From NCBI GenBank assembly GCA_015657535.1, contig JADHZB010000588.1, positions 4,781 to 27,579 of the forward strand: 22,799 bases of DNA, given 5' to 3'. Every line of letters begins with the position of its first letter. The first letter of the stretch is position 1. The notes beneath the pieces were generated by a model, which ran no database searches, was not told the DNA's origin, and was given only the letters and a program-made list of their open reading frames with translations. Positions 8,963 to 20,487 of this stretch are shown in pieces. The DNA is from Nephromyces sp. MM_2019. Taxonomy: Eukaryota > Apicomplexa > Aconoidasida > Nephromycida. A program made the translations under genes and the position numbers.

Positions 8963-11900
8963 ATGAGGTTCTCAAGAGGTACAAAAAGGTTACTTTTGAG
9001 GATTTTCTTCAGTGTTGCCGAATTTGAGAGAAAGGTAAAACAGAATTAAGAATTAGATCGACACATTTGATTAATTACGATCAAAAATTCTAGTATAAAT
9101 AATATAATGAATGTCCCACAATGTTAATTTTTTATTTTAACTTTTAATTTATGCTAATATATATATCTTTAGGCAAATGAAATCAAGATAACTTCCCAGC
9201 AATCACCAACATGTAATGCTGAAATTGTTTTAAATAATTTGGATTCGGACAATACTGGCCAAATACATGGTAAGTTAACTCCCTGTAACTAGACAATCGT
9301 ACTTTAACAAGATGATTTAATAATATAAATTCAGAGAACTCTATTCTGAAGTTATTATGGAAGTATTGTTCTCATATACAATTATCTGATGTTCAAACGC
9401 TTTTTAACTATATTGGGGTACCTGAAGGTCAATCATTCATCACAAGAGAGCAGTAATGCTAATAATAATTCCTAAACTAAATTCATTGTTGATTAAATAA
9501 CTAGTATATCTAAGCTGCTTTGGCTTTAAATTCATTTAAAGGAAATAGCTTTAATTAGCATCTTCAACTAGTAATTCAATAGGTTTTCTAGAAATTGACA
9601 ATAAAGTTAATTTTATGACTAAATGATTGTACAACTCTCTAGAAAATGACTAATTCAGAACTAATGTTACACGAACATATACAGATCACATAAATTCAAA
9701 TTAAATCGCACTCAATGAGTGGATGTATCATAAATGCATAATCTCATGACAATATGCTGCAGTATTCTAAGTAGACAAGTTAAGATAAATAGGATCAGAT
9801 AATGTTATGTTAGGCCTTGTGTTCTTATTAAGCTCATTTATCCAAAAATTAAAAACGTTTTATTGTTATCATGAAATGTTTCAGGTTTATGGAAGCTGTT
9901 AAACCATGGCCTAAAACAAACCTCGGAATCCCTTATAAATTTGCAGCAGGGTGTTCCAATCTCTGCAAGCAATGTTTTTACGAGTCTGAGTTATTCATAG
10001 CTGAACTTTTTCTGTTTGAGTTGCGATCAATAAAAAAATTGGACGCACTAAGAGCTAAACTATTGACAAAAGAAGATTTTAGTATATTTGAAGGATTTTC
10101 TTATATGGATTCCTTGAGTGAGGGTGGTATTTCGCCAGGTTACATTTTTCAATGAGTGTGTATGTTATCTGGATGCATATGCTATTTTACTCATTATTCC
10201 CGAATCTAAGCTCCAAACAATCATGAGATTTGTTACATCTTTAAAATTGAAACTAGTTTAAAGAGTTTAAAATGTTAATTTCTTGTATCAGAGGGAATTT
10301 GTCACCACTTTGATAATCATCACTTGATCTATGTCCCAATGCATATCCATGGGATCTTCAGGCAATTAGACAAGTTAGCTTATGATTCCAATTATAAACA
10401 TATATCTACGTATATTGAACTTATCTTACAACCCAAAATAATAAATTAGAGATCAAGATGGCTTGATATCATTACTGGAGTTTGTGGATACCATATTTCC
10501 AACTTATCTGTATAAATCATTCCCTGCTAGTATTAAACTCAAAAGGTATATTTTCATTACAAATAAAGCTTACTCAGTTTCAAAATTTATTCTCAATCTT
10601 TTATAAAACTTTCAAGGAATCAACTGTCCCATAAAATGAAACAAATAGATTTAAAGTCTGATATACAGCAAGTAATTATAAAATTGACAAAATATTTTTA
10701 CAAATTTAATAATAACTATTCTAAAACCTTATAAAACTGTAGAATATCATCAACTAGAAAATTAGTTGTAATTATTTTTTTTGAATGATACATTTTTCCT
10801 GATAATTAGTGATTAAGCTGATGTCATGAATCTAAATTTCAAATAAGATGTAAATTATTTCATCAATGATTAGAATTGATGAAATAATAGCACTAATGAG
10901 ATTTTATTTGTTTGTTTTTAACTCTGGGTAATCTGAAGCAATGTGACCATAGCTTGCCATTGGACAAGACGCATCAAACAAATCTATTAAATGAATCGGG
11001 CTCATTTAGTGATTTGACAAAACGTGTTGAAAGCTCGAACTCAGAGAAAAGGCTCAAATATGTTTTCAACGAACAATTACAACAATTACAGACCCTGAAA
11101 AAGGACCAAGAAAGCTTAGCCCAAAGGTTATTCATAATTTGATTCTAGATGAGTAGGATTAAAAATTCATAAAATTTAATTCACAATAATTGGGATTCAC
11201 GCTGCTCTTCACATAAGCAGTGAGGAATAAAAAGTTGTAAACTGTATAAAATAGGTTATGTATAGAACTCCTTTTATTTATTAAAATATATATGTTGAAT
11301 ACCGAGAATCGTTTTAACAATGTGCAAAAACACATTTCTTATAGAGATATACTTATATTGAATCCATTTTGCTCTTAAAGTTAAACTATTGGAATACTCT
11401 ACATTAGACTTAAAAACTGTCATTTTAGGCATGATTTTAATCTTTTTTATCTATGGCATATGATTGATACAAGCAATCGAGGGTATACCACAGCTCATGA
11501 ATTAAAATCTACACTCAAGGCACTAGGGACTAATATTGTGCTCAAAGATATTTACTATTTCGTTGATGCATTTTCACGTGAATGTGATGGCAGGTATTGA
11601 AGTTGTTTCACTTAAAATAAAACTCATAATAGCAGAATTATTTTTAATTAAAACAATAAACTACAAACTAGACTCAATCTAGTATAAACATTACACTTTT
11701 ATGAAAATCCTATTAAAGTCATATTTTTAAGAAATTTATTTATAGCAATTATAGCAGAATAATTCTCAATTTTCTCACATCTTCTAATGACTTAGGGTAA
11801 GATATGTCGACTTGTGTGATGCTATGCTACCAAAGGATCCATTTTTAGCTTCCAAGGTCCAAAACAGAAGTGCAAAATCTACAAGCAACTCTACATCTAT

Positions 11901-12404
11901 AATGTTCTACACGGAAACTAAAAAAATGATAGGAAATGTGTTTAAAACCCAAATAAATGTAAGTAAACTGATTTAATAAGTGTATTACAAATGGTTAAAT
12001 TATTTTTTGAACGATGGATTTATAGGTTGAAAAACTGATACACTCGTTGAAGTTTACTGCTGAAATGCGGAAGATAATAAGGTCTATGAATGATAAGCAA
12101 AGGTATAATTTTTAGAATGTTTATCATTTGAGTGTTGTGCTTGCGCTTTATGCTTGCATTTTATAGATTAACTAAAAGTTAACGTTTGGTTTGACTATTT
12201 TAAGATTTACTATGTTTTAAAATTAAATAATTTTTTGGTTCGATTTGATAAAAGTTGATTACAAAATTTATATCCCAACCTTATTTTAGCAGCAACAAAG
12301 AAGCTTCATTAGCATTTTTTGATATCGTATTTGGCAAATATGTAAAAGACTACCCTCCCGAGGTCACATGCACTCTCCTTGAGCGTCTAGTTGTTGGAGT
12401 GTGA
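8963..12404 (+). CDS. Multi-EF-hand calcium-binding protein
   Basis: Twelve exons: 8963-9034, 9173-9269, 9335-9452, 9885-10138, 10292-10373, 10450-10545, 10617-10671, 10939-11126, 11429-11593, 11796-11958, 12026-12102 and 12290-12404. Phases close throughout, giving 493 residues and a TGA. Loops seen: DSDNTGQIHENS (about 48-59, position 12 weak); a degenerate DSLSEGGISPEG before a canonical DKDQDGLISLLE (207-218), which forms only when exon 5 is spliced at 10373; DTSNRGYTTAHE (334-345); and SRECDGRVRYVD (370-381). After two of the loops comes a Pro-containing segment (TIFPTYLY, AMLPKDPF), as in many alveolate EF-hand proteins. A Lys/Gln-rich helix lies between the two EF-hand blocks. A calcium sensor or scaffold is inferred; no kinase or other enzyme domain is present. 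The first exon and the acceptor of exon 8 are the least certain parts. Confidence 0.78.
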
Positions 12405-12638
12405 TAAGATATTTTTGGAAATACGTTTTACTTTGGATAGAAGTTGATCAAATATAGATTTAACAAAGCTTAAGAAAATATAAGGATTGCTTTACATAAC
12501 TCAAAATAAATAAATGATGGGCCAAAAATTTTGAAAACTTATAAATTATAAATTAAAGATACTTCACTCAGAAATTAAGAGCTTTGAATTAAAGCCAAAT
12601 ACTGTTAGGGTTGTTTGTTTATTTCCTTAGCATCGAGA
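12405..12638. other. Convergent intergenic spacer
   Basis: Only 234 bases separate the stop of the EF-hand gene (+) from the stop of the methyltransferase gene (-). Both 3' ends must lie here, and the transcripts may overlap. AT-rich, no repeat or gene seen. Confidence 0.6.
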
Positions 12639-14702
12639 TCAATAGATGTCTTCAAACCTTATGACAAACCATCTTAGTGGAAATGAGAGGTTATCTGAAA
12701 GGTTTATAGGGTGATCTAATGAAGGTCCACCTTCTTGTATTATAGTAACTGATTGAAAAAAAAATTTTGTTTTAATTGTAACCGAAAAAAGCTGAGAATA
12801 TAAAAAATGAAAAATCTTATGGCTTAAATAAAATTCTGTCCTATGTAAAACCAAGCAGTTTATTTATCTTACTTGTTTTCTGATATTCATAAGCTAATTG
12901 ATCAGCTAGGATAAGAAAGTGATTATAATTGAATTGAGTTCCACATGTAAACATCACATGAGCATCCTTGCTCAATACCTGATACGTTTGAAATATTCAT
13001 ATAAAATATATATAGCATATCTATAATTTCATTTTTCATTTGAGAAATAATGAATAAATATAATAACAATAAATGTTGATGAGGAATTTGTTTTAAGTAA
13101 GTACTGAAATAATATTTTTATCAAAACTCACCTTTTGGGTAGATTTTATCAAATTGATTAACTCCTGTGATTGATCTTCCTGCTTTGCTTTAGAGTTATT
13201 GAATTGGTTTTCGATCATATCAATAATGACAAAATCGAATTTTTCTTTAAAAAAAAGTAATTTGAGTATTTATTAATGGATCTTATGGTGTGGAATAATG
13301 TTATCATTTATTATTTTATATAAATTGAGTTGAAATTTTAGTTGACATAAAATTTCTTCTTTACCTGTAGAATCTTTGAGCCAATTGTATACATCTTCAC
13401 AGACAAATTTAATGTTTTCACCAAGGTTGTTTAGTTTAGCGGAGTGTTTGCCATAATGGCATAAAATAGGGCTTTTATCGATGCATGTAACACTCCTCGC
13501 CTTCCCAATGGTGGCAGCTACTATCCCACACCCACCAATGTGACTAAAAAGATCGAGGACACATTTGGAGCTAGTATATTGCGCAATCATTCGCCTCATA
13601 TCTCTCCTATCCAGATGCCATGCTGTGATCGCAAAAATAAATCAATGAGAAAGGATGGAAGAGAAAAGTCTCGGTTTACTTGTGTTTTTAGGATCAATAG
13701 AAAAGTGTGTTTGATTCTCGATAAAGTCCAAAGAGTTTATGGGAGTTCCTTGGGAAAATCGAAAATAAAAATGTCGAAGATAAAGCTTAGATGTTAGACC
13801 TATAGTATCAAAATCTCAAGAAAGCTTACCATAAACAAAAGCAGGTATATCGGTATCTTCTGAGTCATGTACTTTGTTACCATTGGGAAATTTCATTAAG
13901 ACAGAGCTTGCATCGTATAGCGTCTTAACAGCTTCGAATATTAATTTAGCGAGAATCTTTGAGCCTTGATTAAGAAAGGTTACAATGAAAGCGTTTTGAA
14001 ATTTGTCGATGTTGATTCCAGGTAAGTTATCAGATGCTGAGTGAATCATTCTGAATGGTGTCATTTTATTGAATGAAGTGATCTCATAGCCATTATTGTT
14101 ATTTTCTATATCCTTGTAATTATTAAGCCTGTCAATTCTAGATAAAATAGAAGTTCTTTTCTCCATTGCTTTCTTAATGACGCTTTCGAGAAATGATTGA
14201 TTAATTATTGTATTCACATTGTAGCATAGGAATTGGGCGGAAGAAATAGCAGTAGGGTTGTAAAGGGCAATGCCATATTCGAAGCCATCATTGTTTTGAA
14301 CTGTCACTAAGCAGGGATTGAGTTTCCTCAGCTCTTTATAATTAAGGATCTGGCTGCTATATATGTTATAATCATTCCATTTTGTGTGCTTTTCGCCACT
14401 TTTTAAGATGAGGTTAGGGCGCTGCAAAGGGATGTCTGAAAGTGAGATTTAAGAAAGATCGTCTATTTTATAGGCATTTATACCTAAAAAATAAAAATAT
14501 GATTACCTTCTAGCTCTGGAAGTGGTACCAAGCTTCCTGAAATTTTATTTTGAGCTTTCAATTTTTGATAATTTGTATTTAGGCTGTATTTGTGAGTTAG
14601 GATGAAATAAAATTTTGGTCTTATGTATGTTAAGTATTTTAATTGGATTAGATGAGTATTAAGAGCCGGAATCCTTGTGGAAAAAGGGGGAAATGGTTTC
14701 AT
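12639..14702 (-). CDS. RlmI-type PUA/SAM-dependent methyltransferase
   Basis: Seven exons: 14702-14507, 14435-13830, 13748-13680, 13622-13365, 13244-13132, 12978-12873 and 12748-12639. Phases close, giving 485 residues and a TGA. The order matches the bacterial RlmI/YccW family (about 400 residues), which makes 5-methylcytosine in large-subunit rRNA. A PUA-like part starts after residue 66, then IHSASDNLPGINIDKF (about 197-212) and FIENQTHFSIDP...WHLDRRDMR (277-300). SAM motif I is VLDLFSHIGGCG (312-323), and an acidic ribose-contact residue is D339 (CIDKSP). A motif IV-like FDFVIID lies at 379-385, a Cys at 426 (FTCG), and a C-terminal GGPSLDHP (456-463). The usual DPP after motif IV is replaced by DMI. 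The first 65 residues are extra, basic and almost free of acidic residues, suggesting organelle targeting. The fold is firm; substrate and location are inference. Confidence 0.85.
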
Positions 14703-15436
14703 TATGAAATTCCTCGCATATCAAGCATGAGTATAATAATAAAATGGTAAGTAATAGAATTGCTATAATATGTAACTCTTATGAATTATGTATTAAGTAG
14801 AAAGAGATAAATGAGCAATTTAGGAAAAATGAAATCGATACATTTGCTTGTTAGGTATAATTGTCATATCAGGTTAGGGTATATTTTTCTAGTCAATTTG
14901 ATTTCAATTTTAGAGTTACAAGTTCACTCAAACGATAAGGCAGAGATGCTATTAGCTTATTAAAAGGTATATAACTGAGAACTAGAGATAGAGAAAAAAT
15001 TATTAATTAACTTGGGAATGATTTTGGAATCTTAAAAATCCTTGACAACTTTGCTGAAGTAATTACAAGCTCTTATAAATATACTCAAAAACTTAATATA
15101 TTGAAATTTTTTAGACATTTAAAATGTCAATTTAATGCAACCTACAGGAGCTAAGTTGAAATTCCTTTTGTTTTTTCGCTATTTATAGTTTTTAAACACT
15201 GTACGGATAACCTTTAGTACTAAAATAGGCGCTTTGTACTGCTTAATTGCTACGTGTGCGTTTCTTAATTATTATATTTGAGTCAATTAACTAGCATAGC
15301 TAAATTAAATTCCAATAAAGTTTCAAATTAGCTGGTTCCTGTAAGATTTTAAATTGAACAAATCATTCGAAAAAAAAGATAAATAATATATCAACAACAA
15401 TATGGAGAAACATTAAAAGGCTTCGAATACTTTAGA
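14703..15436. other. Intergenic region upstream of the methyltransferase gene
   Basis: AT-rich, stop-dense sequence that should include the methyltransferase promoter. Apart from the possible 5' part of the small + strand frame that follows, no gene or RNA was seen. Confidence 0.5.
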
Positions 15437-15577
15437 ATGAATATTCCGCAAGCTATGGGTTTAAAAGATATTAAAGAAATGTGCGAAATAAAGGAATTTG
15501 AAGGATTGTTTGAATTTTCGGAATTTATTAAAAAGCTTCTTAACTTTGATGAATTTAATAGCAATTATCTGTTTTGA
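15437..15577 (+). CDS. Orphan 46-residue ORF or terminal exon
   Basis: An open + strand frame runs from about 15382 to a TGA at 15575-15577. The first ATG is at 15437 (MNIPQAMGLKDIKEMCEI) and an acceptor-like TACTTTAG ends at 15435. The peptide is rich in Phe, Glu, Lys and Leu, with phased hydrophobics (EFEGLFEFSEFIKKLLNF), so an amphipathic helix is likely. Its composition is far more protein-like than the surrounding AT-rich DNA, and the complementary strand has stops. It ends 26 bases before the stop of the minus-strand phosphodiesterase gene. It could be a short gene, the last exon of a small + strand gene in 14703-15436, or a decayed exon. No family recognised. Confidence 0.4.
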   Translation: MNIPQAMGLKDIKEMCEIKEFEGLFEFSEFIKKLLNFDEFNSNYLF

Positions 15578-15602
15578 AGGGCTTAATAAATAACTCTAAC
15601 AT

Positions 15603-18600
15603 TTATAGAAAAGCTTTATTTCTTGCTCTCGCTAATTTTTTTGCCCTTATTGCAGCTAAGGGAGATTGAGAGACATCTTTTGGAGGTGCCTTTTCCTCTA
15701 ATGTTGAATACCTTTTCACAAATGACTTATGAAGTGAGGTTGATGTATATTTGGGAGAATTATTAGACTCATATGGTGATGATGTAAATTTTGGTGGTGT
15801 ATCTTTAAGTGAAGCCTTAGACCTCGAGAATCCACCTGTCATTTCCTTGTTTCTAACATATGCATTATCTTTCAGTGATTCGATTGAGCCAACTCGAGAA
15901 ACATGCCTACTATTTATAAAATATAATTTATTTGATTCTTTATCCTCAACTCCATTATATTGATCTCCATCATTATGGTTGGGGAATTTTACGGAATTGT
16001 CTTCATTGACGCTTACATGGCTAGGGGGCTTGAAAAATTTCATGGAACCGGTGTGTATTTCACTTTTTGGCTTTGTCTCAAGTGCTTCAGTGAATTTATC
16101 AATGGATTCGGAGGCTTGAACAGGTAAAGATCTTAATTTTCCATTGTATGATGAGCTAGGGAGATGTTCTGACTTGTGTCCTGTTACACAGGTTGGATTA
16201 CTGCTGTAAGGAATGTATAATTGAGCAGAAAGGGGCCAATGATCAGATAGCTCATCCCCATATTCTTGTTTTAATATATCCATCCCTGGGAATTTAGCCA
16301 AGTATCATATTTATCAGATAAAAATTGAAATTTACTAATTTATTTACCATGGCATTTAACTGGCACAAAGTGAAAGGTTAAAACATTCCCTTTATTTACA
16401 CCTTGATCATTTAATTGAACATCTTCAGATGTCACCTCATTTTGACGGGAAAATTTTTCAATTTCTTCACAATTGATGTTTATTTCATCGAGAGCCAATA
16501 TATAATCTATTCTCCCTATATATTAAACATTTGGAAATTTTTAGCCATAAATAAAAAGTTTTAACTATTAGTTCCCAAGCCACATACACACCTTCAAAAG
16601 GCCATGGAAATAGTGAATTTCCTTTATGTTCGCTATCCTTATTCATTTGACCCTCCTGTGTAAAATATGTAACTTGTTCTTTATAAGATGGATTTTCTTC
16701 TTCAATAAATAAATCTCGCAATTTGGCTAGCCCATCCAAAGTAATTAATCGTTTGTAATCATTTGGACTCCTCAAATATTCAATATTGAAATCACCGCAA
16801 ATTAAAACAGCAGTTTGTTGCAATTTATATCTATCTTTATCTGAATTAGACAAACTTGCAAAATCGATTTGATTACTACTATCCCTTGGTATCTGATGTT
16901 GGAATTGACTTGTAATCGTTTTTAGAACAAACTCCTGTGTGTGCATTTAAATTCGAGTCTAAATATATAATGAGTGTTAAAATCAATAAAAAAATATATA
17001 AACATGCTTAATTGAGCGCTTAAATTAAACTATAGCACCTTTAAAGTTTTGAAATTACTTTCTCTTGATAGTTTTTCAAACAACGAGAAATGTGTGTTGA
17101 AAACAATTAGGTTATTACCTTCAATCTCAAAAGCTAAGACTCTATATTAATTTTGTAAATACAAAATTACCATTGTAAATATAAATAAGAACAATTGAAT
17201 AATTAATCTTATAGTTACGTGACATTTTGTTTTGAAAATAAAACTTGTCCGACAGGATCAAAAAGTTGGCGCTGCCTACTTAAAAATTTGAGTTTATCTT
17301 GGCGCCTATGTTTTTATTTTAATTAGTATCAAATATTGTTAAAAATCCAAGCAAGCTTGCATAAATTATACGATGATATTAGGAAAAATTCAATTTACAC
17401 TGAATTTAAAACAAATGTGATAAATCATCAAAATATTTAGCTTACCATGCGAACCACAAACCACCTGTTGAATTATTTAACAATTTTATGGGGTCTAACA
17501 ATTCATTGATACAACCTATGATTTAAAATAAATTAAAAAATTATTATGAAAATTTTTTTCACAGTTATCAAGTTTGTGATAAATTCCAAAAAAACTTATT
17601 TATGATTGTATTGAGCATGTGTTGAAACATTTATTCCATAAGTTGCTATATATAGAAAGACCTTAATTATCAGTATGTGTTTTGACATTCATGAAAACAT
17701 GTATAGAAGTTTATGTAGGGAATATAACTTGTACTACTAGTAAAATTAAATGAAGTAATGTTTGAATCAAAAAATAGGAATTAGCTCAAATTTATTTACC
17801 CAAATTAGTTGTTGGATATGTTTCAGGTAGAATTTCATGGGTTTCACCAAGCACTCTAAGAATTTACATATTTGAAGTTATTCTTTGATAATATTAAGAC
17901 CAAAATTTCAAATAAATGGCTTAAAAACTCTTACGAGGTCATATCAGATAAATTTGCTCCCCAAACTTCTTGTAAACATATTAAATCATATTTAAGGCAC
18001 AACTCAGCAATCTATTTTTAAAATAAAGAATCTTAACTTTTTGAAAACACAGATTAATATACACAGCAAACAAGTTAGTTTAGGCATTTGTATTTATACT
18101 CCGAAAGAAATGTACCATTTATACTCATAATGGGTTTAGGTACTATATATTTTTAATACAAACTATGCAAGATACTTTAAAGAGTTTGAACAACTGGATA
18201 AGTATTAATGAATCCTCATGCACACATTTATAATCAAAAGTGTGTAAATATATAGCTTTTTATATATGCAAGCACAAACATCCAGGTAGATGTACACACA
18301 CATCTAAACACATTAAAACTACATTTTATCTTTATGTACACATATACACCTATAGTTATATAAATACACTCTTATATCTAAATACATCTGTGAACTTAAG
18401 TCTACCATATATATGAAGTAAGTAATATCCAAAAACATACTGAAATATGCACACACTTATATTTACAAACAATTATATAAAGGTATGTACACATATATAT
18501 ATACAAACATAAATATTTGTACAAACATAAGTATATCTATATACACACAAATATTTACAAATATACATATATGTAAAAACACACATATTTATGTAAAAAA

Positions 18601-19087
18601 GCATATACGCAGATGCATTCATATGCCTATCTATGTACAAATATATATATATATATATATAAACATAAGTTTACACACAAACACACACCTATGAAAAACC
18701 ACAAACATATATAAAAATGACATAAACATGCATATAAGAATAGGTATACATAAAAACAAACGCAAATAATAATATACTTCTATATAGAACATACGGATAT
18801 TTAAAAACATATAATTACATATCTGTATGTATTTAAATATATACATACATGTAAATATATATTGCAACTATATATATTCATATTAACTTTTAAGAGTTCA
18901 TATAATTTAAGTTTACTTCTTTTGCACGTTTTAATGGACGTTTACAACTCCAAAATGGTGCCCAAAGATAAGGATTCCAACTAACAATGGGTGGCACTAA
19001 GTATGAGTTCAAAGATAGCATATTAAATTCAAAGTCTTGTTTGTTTTGATAATCAACTGTTTGATTATTTTGATTTGATTCTGACAT
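15603..19087 (-). CDS. Neutral-sphingomyelinase-like EEP phosphodiesterase
   Basis: Nine exons: 19087-18917, 18011-17935, 17855-17800, 17515-17446, 17305-17219, 17141-17039, 16934-16592, 16515-16348 and 16285-15603. Phases close, giving 585 residues. All metal and active-site motifs of the endonuclease/exonuclease/phosphatase fold appear in order: LSLNSY (Asn27), LICLQEVWG (Glu72), NTH (169-171), ICGDFN (235-238), GRIDYI (303-308) and LSDHWP (His374, general base). The LNxY and LQEVW context and GGLWFAW before the NTH motif resemble neutral sphingomyelinases, which cleave sphingomyelin to ceramide and phosphocholine. Substrate is inference; another phosphodiesterase of the fold is possible. 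Residues about 390-585 form a Ser/Lys/Pro-rich disordered tail with a basic end (AAIRAKKLARARNKAFL). No signal peptide or clear membrane segment was seen. The exon 6 donor (AAG|GTGCTA) is the weakest junction. Confidence 0.82.
18230..18880. repeat. CA/TA-rich simple repeat within intron 1
   Basis: Degenerate CACATA/ACAAACATATAT sequence with a (TA)n core near 18640-18660. It fills most of the 905-base first intron (18012-18916) of the minus-strand phosphodiesterase gene. The transcript therefore carries the TG/TA-rich complement. Short open frames on both strands here are repeat artefacts. Confidence 0.85.
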
Positions 19088-20487
19088 TTCTATTCACAAA
19101 TTCAAAAAAATCTTGAAGAGGATATCGATTTTAAAGGAATTGTGTTATATACACCAAGTTTTGAAGTATGTTTGATTTTATCCACAGAGAAAGATACTAA
19201 ATGATATCAGCATTTTTACACACACAACTGTCAATTTCGTTATAACATAAAGATTTAAGATAATATTGAAGTAAACATAAACATATACACACACAAATAA
19301 TGATATAAAAAAGACATTTAATATATTCTAAATAGTTTTCAAATTTTATTTAATTTAGGAATAATATTTTGTAGTGTTGAGAAATTTTGGCATTAATATT
19401 TTTATTTAAACACCAATAAATTTTTAATTAGGCATCTTATCGGTGCTCTATATAAATATATTTTCTCTTTTTTATATAGTTTAGAATGTGTAGATTAATT
19501 TTACACATTTTTATATGTTGGAAATGAACATGCTTTTACACATTTACATAATGAAATCATAATCTCTCTAAATATAATACATGGAGAGTTCTTACGTACA
19601 TAGCTATGTTTGTACTAATTTTCATATAATATGTGTGTGTATAACATATTTAGTGATGATATTTTATTGCTATAGATTAGTAGTAAGCATATTGTTTTTT
19701 CTGTGTATATTTAAAAATATAATGACTGCGCGCAATTAACACAGCTATGTATGTATGTAACGCTATACAAATATATATATATATATATATATAAACATGA
19801 TTATGCATAATTTCGAAGAGTGTATATATAAATATCAGTCTGTATATAAATATAAGTATGTATATAACTTTGATGCGTGAATATACAAATTGGGCTAAAC
19901 AATTTTGATATGTGATTATAAAAGTACGAGCATTTATAGAATTTTGATGTGTGTATGTATAAATATGATTATATAAAATTTTGATGTTTGTACACATAAA
20001 CAGAATTATGTAAACTAATATAAATGTATGTACATGAGTTAAATATGATTAAGCATGCATTTGATGTATGCATATGTTAATATAGTAGTTTAACACACTT
20101 TTGGTGTGTGCATATATGTAATACTCACTTAGTGTGGTTTATAATTTTAGTGATAACTAGATATGATGGCTATATGTATATATATATATATATTCATGTT
20201 TATCAATGTTAGCTAGTTTATATATATAAGTGATGATGATTAGTATGCATATATATATAATAAAAACTACAAAGCGTATGTGTGAGATGTGTGCCTATTG
20301 TTAATAAGTTATGTGTAATTCCTATATATTACTAGTATGTTATAACTCTATAGTGTGTATAAATACATCTATACATATATGTGTGCATATTTACATTTGT
20401 GTGTATAGTGTGACTTATTGATTGAATTTTTTGTGTGTAAAATATATAATTTATTTAATTTAATTACTACCTAAATATATAAATATA
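19088..20487. promoter_or_regulatory. Divergent intergenic region, AT/TG-rich
   Basis: 1.4 kb between the starts of the phosphodiesterase gene (-) and the Kelch gene (+), which should contain both promoters. It is very AT-rich, with a (TA)n run at 19771-19793 and scattered TG patches. The minus-strand open frame at 19677-19997 is low complexity and not credible as a gene. Confidence 0.5.
19860..20110. repeat. Degenerate tandem repeat with TTTTGATGTGTG core
   Basis: The core (A)TTTTGATGTGTG, with variants CTTTGATGCGTG, TTTTGATATGTG, TTTTGATGTTTG, ATTTGATGTATG and TTTTGGTGTGTG, recurs at uneven spacing of roughly 30-80 bases, each copy followed by TATA-rich sequence. It looks like an old, diverged minisatellite between the two divergent genes. 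Confidence 0.55.

Noticed and set aside
10374..10449. Splicing EF-hand exon 5 at 10409 (40-base intron)
   Set aside because: It keeps the frame but breaks the EF-hand with 12 extra residues. The donor at 10373 yields the canonical loop DKDQDGLISLLE.
13540..13797. An 85-codon + strand open frame
   Set aside because: Antisense to methyltransferase exons 3 and 4, where motif-bearing minus-strand sequence explains the openness.
17219..17305. Starting phosphodiesterase exon 5 at the inner acceptor after AAGTAG (about 17281)
   Set aside because: It is also in frame, but the upstream acceptor AACATAG at 17306 gives a longer open segment that joins naturally to GGLWFAW. Both remain possible; the longer was preferred.
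19677..19997. A 106-codon minus-strand frame rich in Ile/Tyr/Thr
   Set aside because: Low-complexity TA/TG sequence with no recognisable motif and no splice partners.
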